Below are positions 5,921 through 6,937 of a stretch of 6,937 nt of DNA, piece by piece (position 1 is the stretch's first letter; each line of letters starts with the position of its first letter). Both the position numbers and the translations under genes were made by a program. The notes below the pieces were generated by a model. That model worked only from the letters and a program-made list of their open reading frames with translations, had not been told where the DNA came from and made no database searches. This DNA is from Tychonema litorale BBK16 (GTDB taxonomy: Bacteria; Cyanobacteriota; Cyanobacteriia; Cyanobacteriales; Microcoleaceae): assembly GCF_021648855.1 (NCBI RefSeq), contig NZ_JAKJHX010000177.1, forward strand, positions 1 through 6,937. The letters are read 5' to 3'.

Positions 5921-5970
5921 GCGAGGCAGAGTGTCTAGATATGGGTTCCCAGGCTGGAGCATTGGAACCA
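5921..5970. repeat. Degenerate cyanobacterial hairpin repeat
   Basis: GGTTCCCAGGC (5944-5954) faces GCATTGGAACC (5959-5969) across a TGGA loop, 9 of 11 positions complementary. It is preceded by GAGGCAGAG (5923-5931). I recall an intact form of this repeat, with GAGGCAGAGCCTC followed by GGTTCCCAGGC and its mirror, as common in cyanobacterial intergenic DNA. This copy has drifted in both hairpins. Confidence 0.45.
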
Positions 5971-6048
5971 GTTAAAATCTTATCAAAAACTCAACTAACG
6001 CCGCCTATTGTCGATTTTTGCGTTATTAACTTGCGAAGCAATAGCTTG

Positions 6049-6471
6049 CTATAACCGCTGAATCGGGATATCTGGAGAAATTTCAATAATTGAAAGTTTG
6101 CCCCTTTCAACTACTGTATTTCCGAGAAGAGTATTTTGCATTGCTTCAAACTTAGATTCATCCTGGGCAATTCGTTCGTAGTGCAAAATTACGTGATAAC
6201 GCTTTTCGATTGGCTGTCCAGAATCCGAAAGTTCCACGGCATCCCAATCTATATTATTTTGAGAATCTTCGGCTTTGTGGCGATACTCTTTGGCTAAATA
6301 TTCTAAGCCGATCGCGATCGCGTGTTCTTTCGTTTGTCCGTAAAAATTCATGGTATCATCAGGGCGATCGCTCAGGGATGATGATATCTGACAAAGATAC
6401 TGCCCGTTGGATTGAGGAGAAACGTCGATCGCAATTGTTCCATTAGTGCGATCGGGATTTATTTCGGTCAT
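6049..6471 (-). CDS. Conserved cyanobacterial protein of unknown function, 140 residues
   Basis: I do not recognise a named family, though the sequence feels typical of a small cyanobacterium-specific family. It is soluble, with no signal peptide or membrane segment. The N-terminal part has two likely strands (about 12-32) and then an amphipathic helix, TKEHAIAIGLEYLAKEYRHK (47-66). The C-terminal part has the strand RYHVILHYERI (91-101), a helix SKFEAMQNTLLG (106-117) and a final strand KLSIIEISPDIPI (125-137), suggesting an alpha/beta fold. The ATG at 6471 is preceded at five bases by GAGG (6477-6480). It lies 31 bases downstream of the tiny ORF and close to the HEAT-repeat gene on the same strand, so the three are probably one operon. 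Its role may therefore be tied to the HEAT-repeat protein, which is inference. Confidence 0.8.
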   Translation of the reverse strand: MTEINPDRTNGTIAIDVSPQSNGQYLCQISSSLSDRPDDTMNFYGQTKEHAIAIGLEYLAKEYRHKAEDSQNNIDWDAVELSDSGQPIEKRYHVILHYERIAQDESKFEAMQNTLLGNTVVERGKLSIIEISPDIPIQRL

Positions 6472-6476
6472 ATCAA

Positions 6477-6480
6477 CCTC
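6477..6480 (-). promoter_or_regulatory. Ribosome binding site of the 140-residue gene
   Basis: GAGG on the minus strand, five bases before the ATG at 6471, supports that start. It lies between the tiny ORF and the gene and shows that the gene has its own translation signal. Confidence 0.6.
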
Positions 6481-6502
6481 GTTAGTCTATCAAGAAACAT
6501 TG

Positions 6503-6562
6503 CTAAATTGTATCAGGGTCAATATTTAATTCTCGCAGTTTTTCGGCCAGGCGATCGCTCAT
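6503..6562 (-). CDS. Tiny ORF overlapping the HEAT-repeat stop (19 residues)
   Basis: ATG at 6562-6560 overlaps the TGA of the HEAT-repeat gene as ATGA, the classic arrangement for translational coupling. It encodes MSDRLAEKLRELNIDPDTI, an amphipathic helix and short tail, and ends in TAG (6505-6503). If the TAG were CAG, one C-to-T change away, the frame would run six more codons (QCFLID) to a TAA at 6484-6482. A GAAGG-like sequence lies three bases before the ATG, closer than ideal. It could be a real small protein, a shortened remnant, or chance. No function is suggested. Confidence 0.35.
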   Translation of the reverse strand: MSDRLAEKLRELNIDPDTI

Positions 6563-6937
6563 TGGCCTTCTAATTCTGCCAATTTCTTCTGGGCAAATTC
6601 GCGGAGTTGTTCGTCTGAATCGTTTTGAGCTCTATCGCGGATAAGTTCTAGTGTTTGAGGGCGATCGGTATATAGCTCAATCATAGCTGCAAGAGCTACT
6701 TGTCTGGGGTTATCTTGGAAATCATACTGACGTTCAAAGGGATGATTGATAGCGACATCGCACAATAATTCAAATAATTCGGGGTCATCTTTCCACCCCC
6801 GTGCTAATTCTTGTACTGCTGCACTTCGTACATCCGAATCATCATCGGAACGAGCGCGTTCTTTGAGGATAGGTAAGGTTTCGGGGTCATCTTTCCACCC
6901 CCGTGCTAATTCTTTTACTGCTGCATATCGCACATCC
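6559..6937 (-). CDS. HEAT-repeat protein, C-terminal end (runs off the window)
   Basis: Only the last 125 codons are present, and the reading frame is open to the window edge. The GTG at 6933 is an internal valine of a repeat (DVRYAAV), not a start. Units of 34 residues, ELARGWKDDPE followed by an acidic, alanine-rich helix, begin at about 6916 and 6814. A diverged final unit contains DNPRQVALAAMIELYTDRPQ, and the tail ends QKKLAELEGQ. Such repeats form curved helical scaffolds that bind other proteins or ligands. Repeats with this ARGWKDDPETLP signature are, as I recall, common at the C-terminus of cyanobacterial NACHT/STAND ATPases, which act as signalling or defence sensors. No ATPase domain is visible here, so the alternative is a free HEAT-repeat protein. 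Its stop overlaps a tiny ORF and heads a probable operon with the 140-residue gene. Confidence 0.85.
   Translation of the reverse strand, partial: DVRYAAVKELARGWKDDPETLPILKERARSDDDSDVRSAAVQELARGWKDDPELFELLCDVAINHPFERQYDFQDNPRQVALAAMIELYTDRPQTLELIRDRAQNDSDEQLREFAQKKLAELEGQ
6778..6914. repeat. Near-identical 102 bp-period repeats in the HEAT-repeat gene
   Basis: The 35 bases at 6778-6812 recur exactly at 6880-6914, 102 bases apart (34 codons). Identity continues with few mismatches to about 6826 and 6928. The match is at DNA level, not only protein level, so the repeat units were duplicated or homogenised recently. Copy number probably differs between related strains. Confidence 0.9.

Larger units (their letters stand above)
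5692..6048. other. Gene-free region between leuS and the right-hand cluster
   Basis: About 350 bases without a credible gene. It holds a HIP1 site (5781-5788), a 65 bp hairpin element (5836-5900) and a degenerate repeat (5921-5970). The remainder, about 5971-6048, shows only a weak nested pairing near the end of the 140-residue gene (GTTAT 6022-6026 with ATAAC 6051-6055; AGCAA 6037-6041 with TTGCT 6046-6050), too poor to call a terminator. An open plus-strand frame (5728-6054) is judged accidental. Confidence 0.5.

Noticed and set aside
5728..6054. Plus-strand ORF of 108 codons
   Set aside because: It reads straight through the 65 bp hairpin and the degenerate repeat, has no family features and no Shine-Dalgarno site.
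6931..6933. GTG as the start of the HEAT-repeat protein
   Set aside because: The codon is the valine of a repeat motif (DVRYAAV, matching DVRSAAV one unit later) and the frame stays open to the edge, so the gene begins outside.

Overview
The window comes from a cyanobacterial chromosome, most likely a filamentous species. I infer an Oscillatoriales-type genome (Microcoleus/Oscillatoria-like), but this is not proven. The HIP1 octamer GCGATCGC occurs six times (starts 2153, 2402, 5781, 6314, 6364, 6551), far above chance. A heptanucleotide tandem array of the STRR kind is present, two genes belong to families typical of cyanobacteria, and several intergenic hairpin repeats look like those scattered through filamentous cyanobacterial genomes.

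Layout. Bases 1-418 hold no convincing gene, but carry two interleaved inverted repeats (19-140 and 45-216) and a degenerate MITE-like or REP-like segment (255-360). Two minus-strand genes follow: a PAP/fibrillin-like protein (419-1003) and, upstream of it, a DUF3598 protein (1126-1980) built from two lipocalin-like halves. A perfect ten-copy heptamer array (2008-2077) separates the DUF3598 gene from a divergent plus-strand gene for S-adenosyl-L-methionine hydroxide adenosyltransferase (2078-2887), and the array touches that gene's ATG. The gene converges on leuS (3012-5633, minus), with two hairpins between them. leuS carries an in-frame, repeat-derived insertion of about 36 residues at the junction of its catalytic and anticodon-binding domains.

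The 415 bp upstream of leuS (5634-6048) hold its ribosome binding site, a small inverted repeat, a 65 bp hairpin element with 26 bp arms, and a worn copy of another repeat. The right end is a compact minus-strand cluster: the C-terminal end of a HEAT-repeat protein running off the window, a tiny ORF overlapping its stop as ATGA, and a 140-residue cyanobacterial protein of unknown function.

How the genes work together. leuS (tRNA charging) and the SAM hydrolase (SAM to adenosine and methionine) are housekeeping or metabolic and show no evident link. The two lipocalin-like neighbours may share a lipid or pigment-related role, but that is inference. The HEAT tail resembles the C-terminal repeats of cyanobacterial NACHT/STAND ATPases. 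It is the part of the window most likely to belong to a poorly described system, although its N-terminal domains lie outside. No tRNA, rRNA, CRISPR array or intact insertion sequence was seen.
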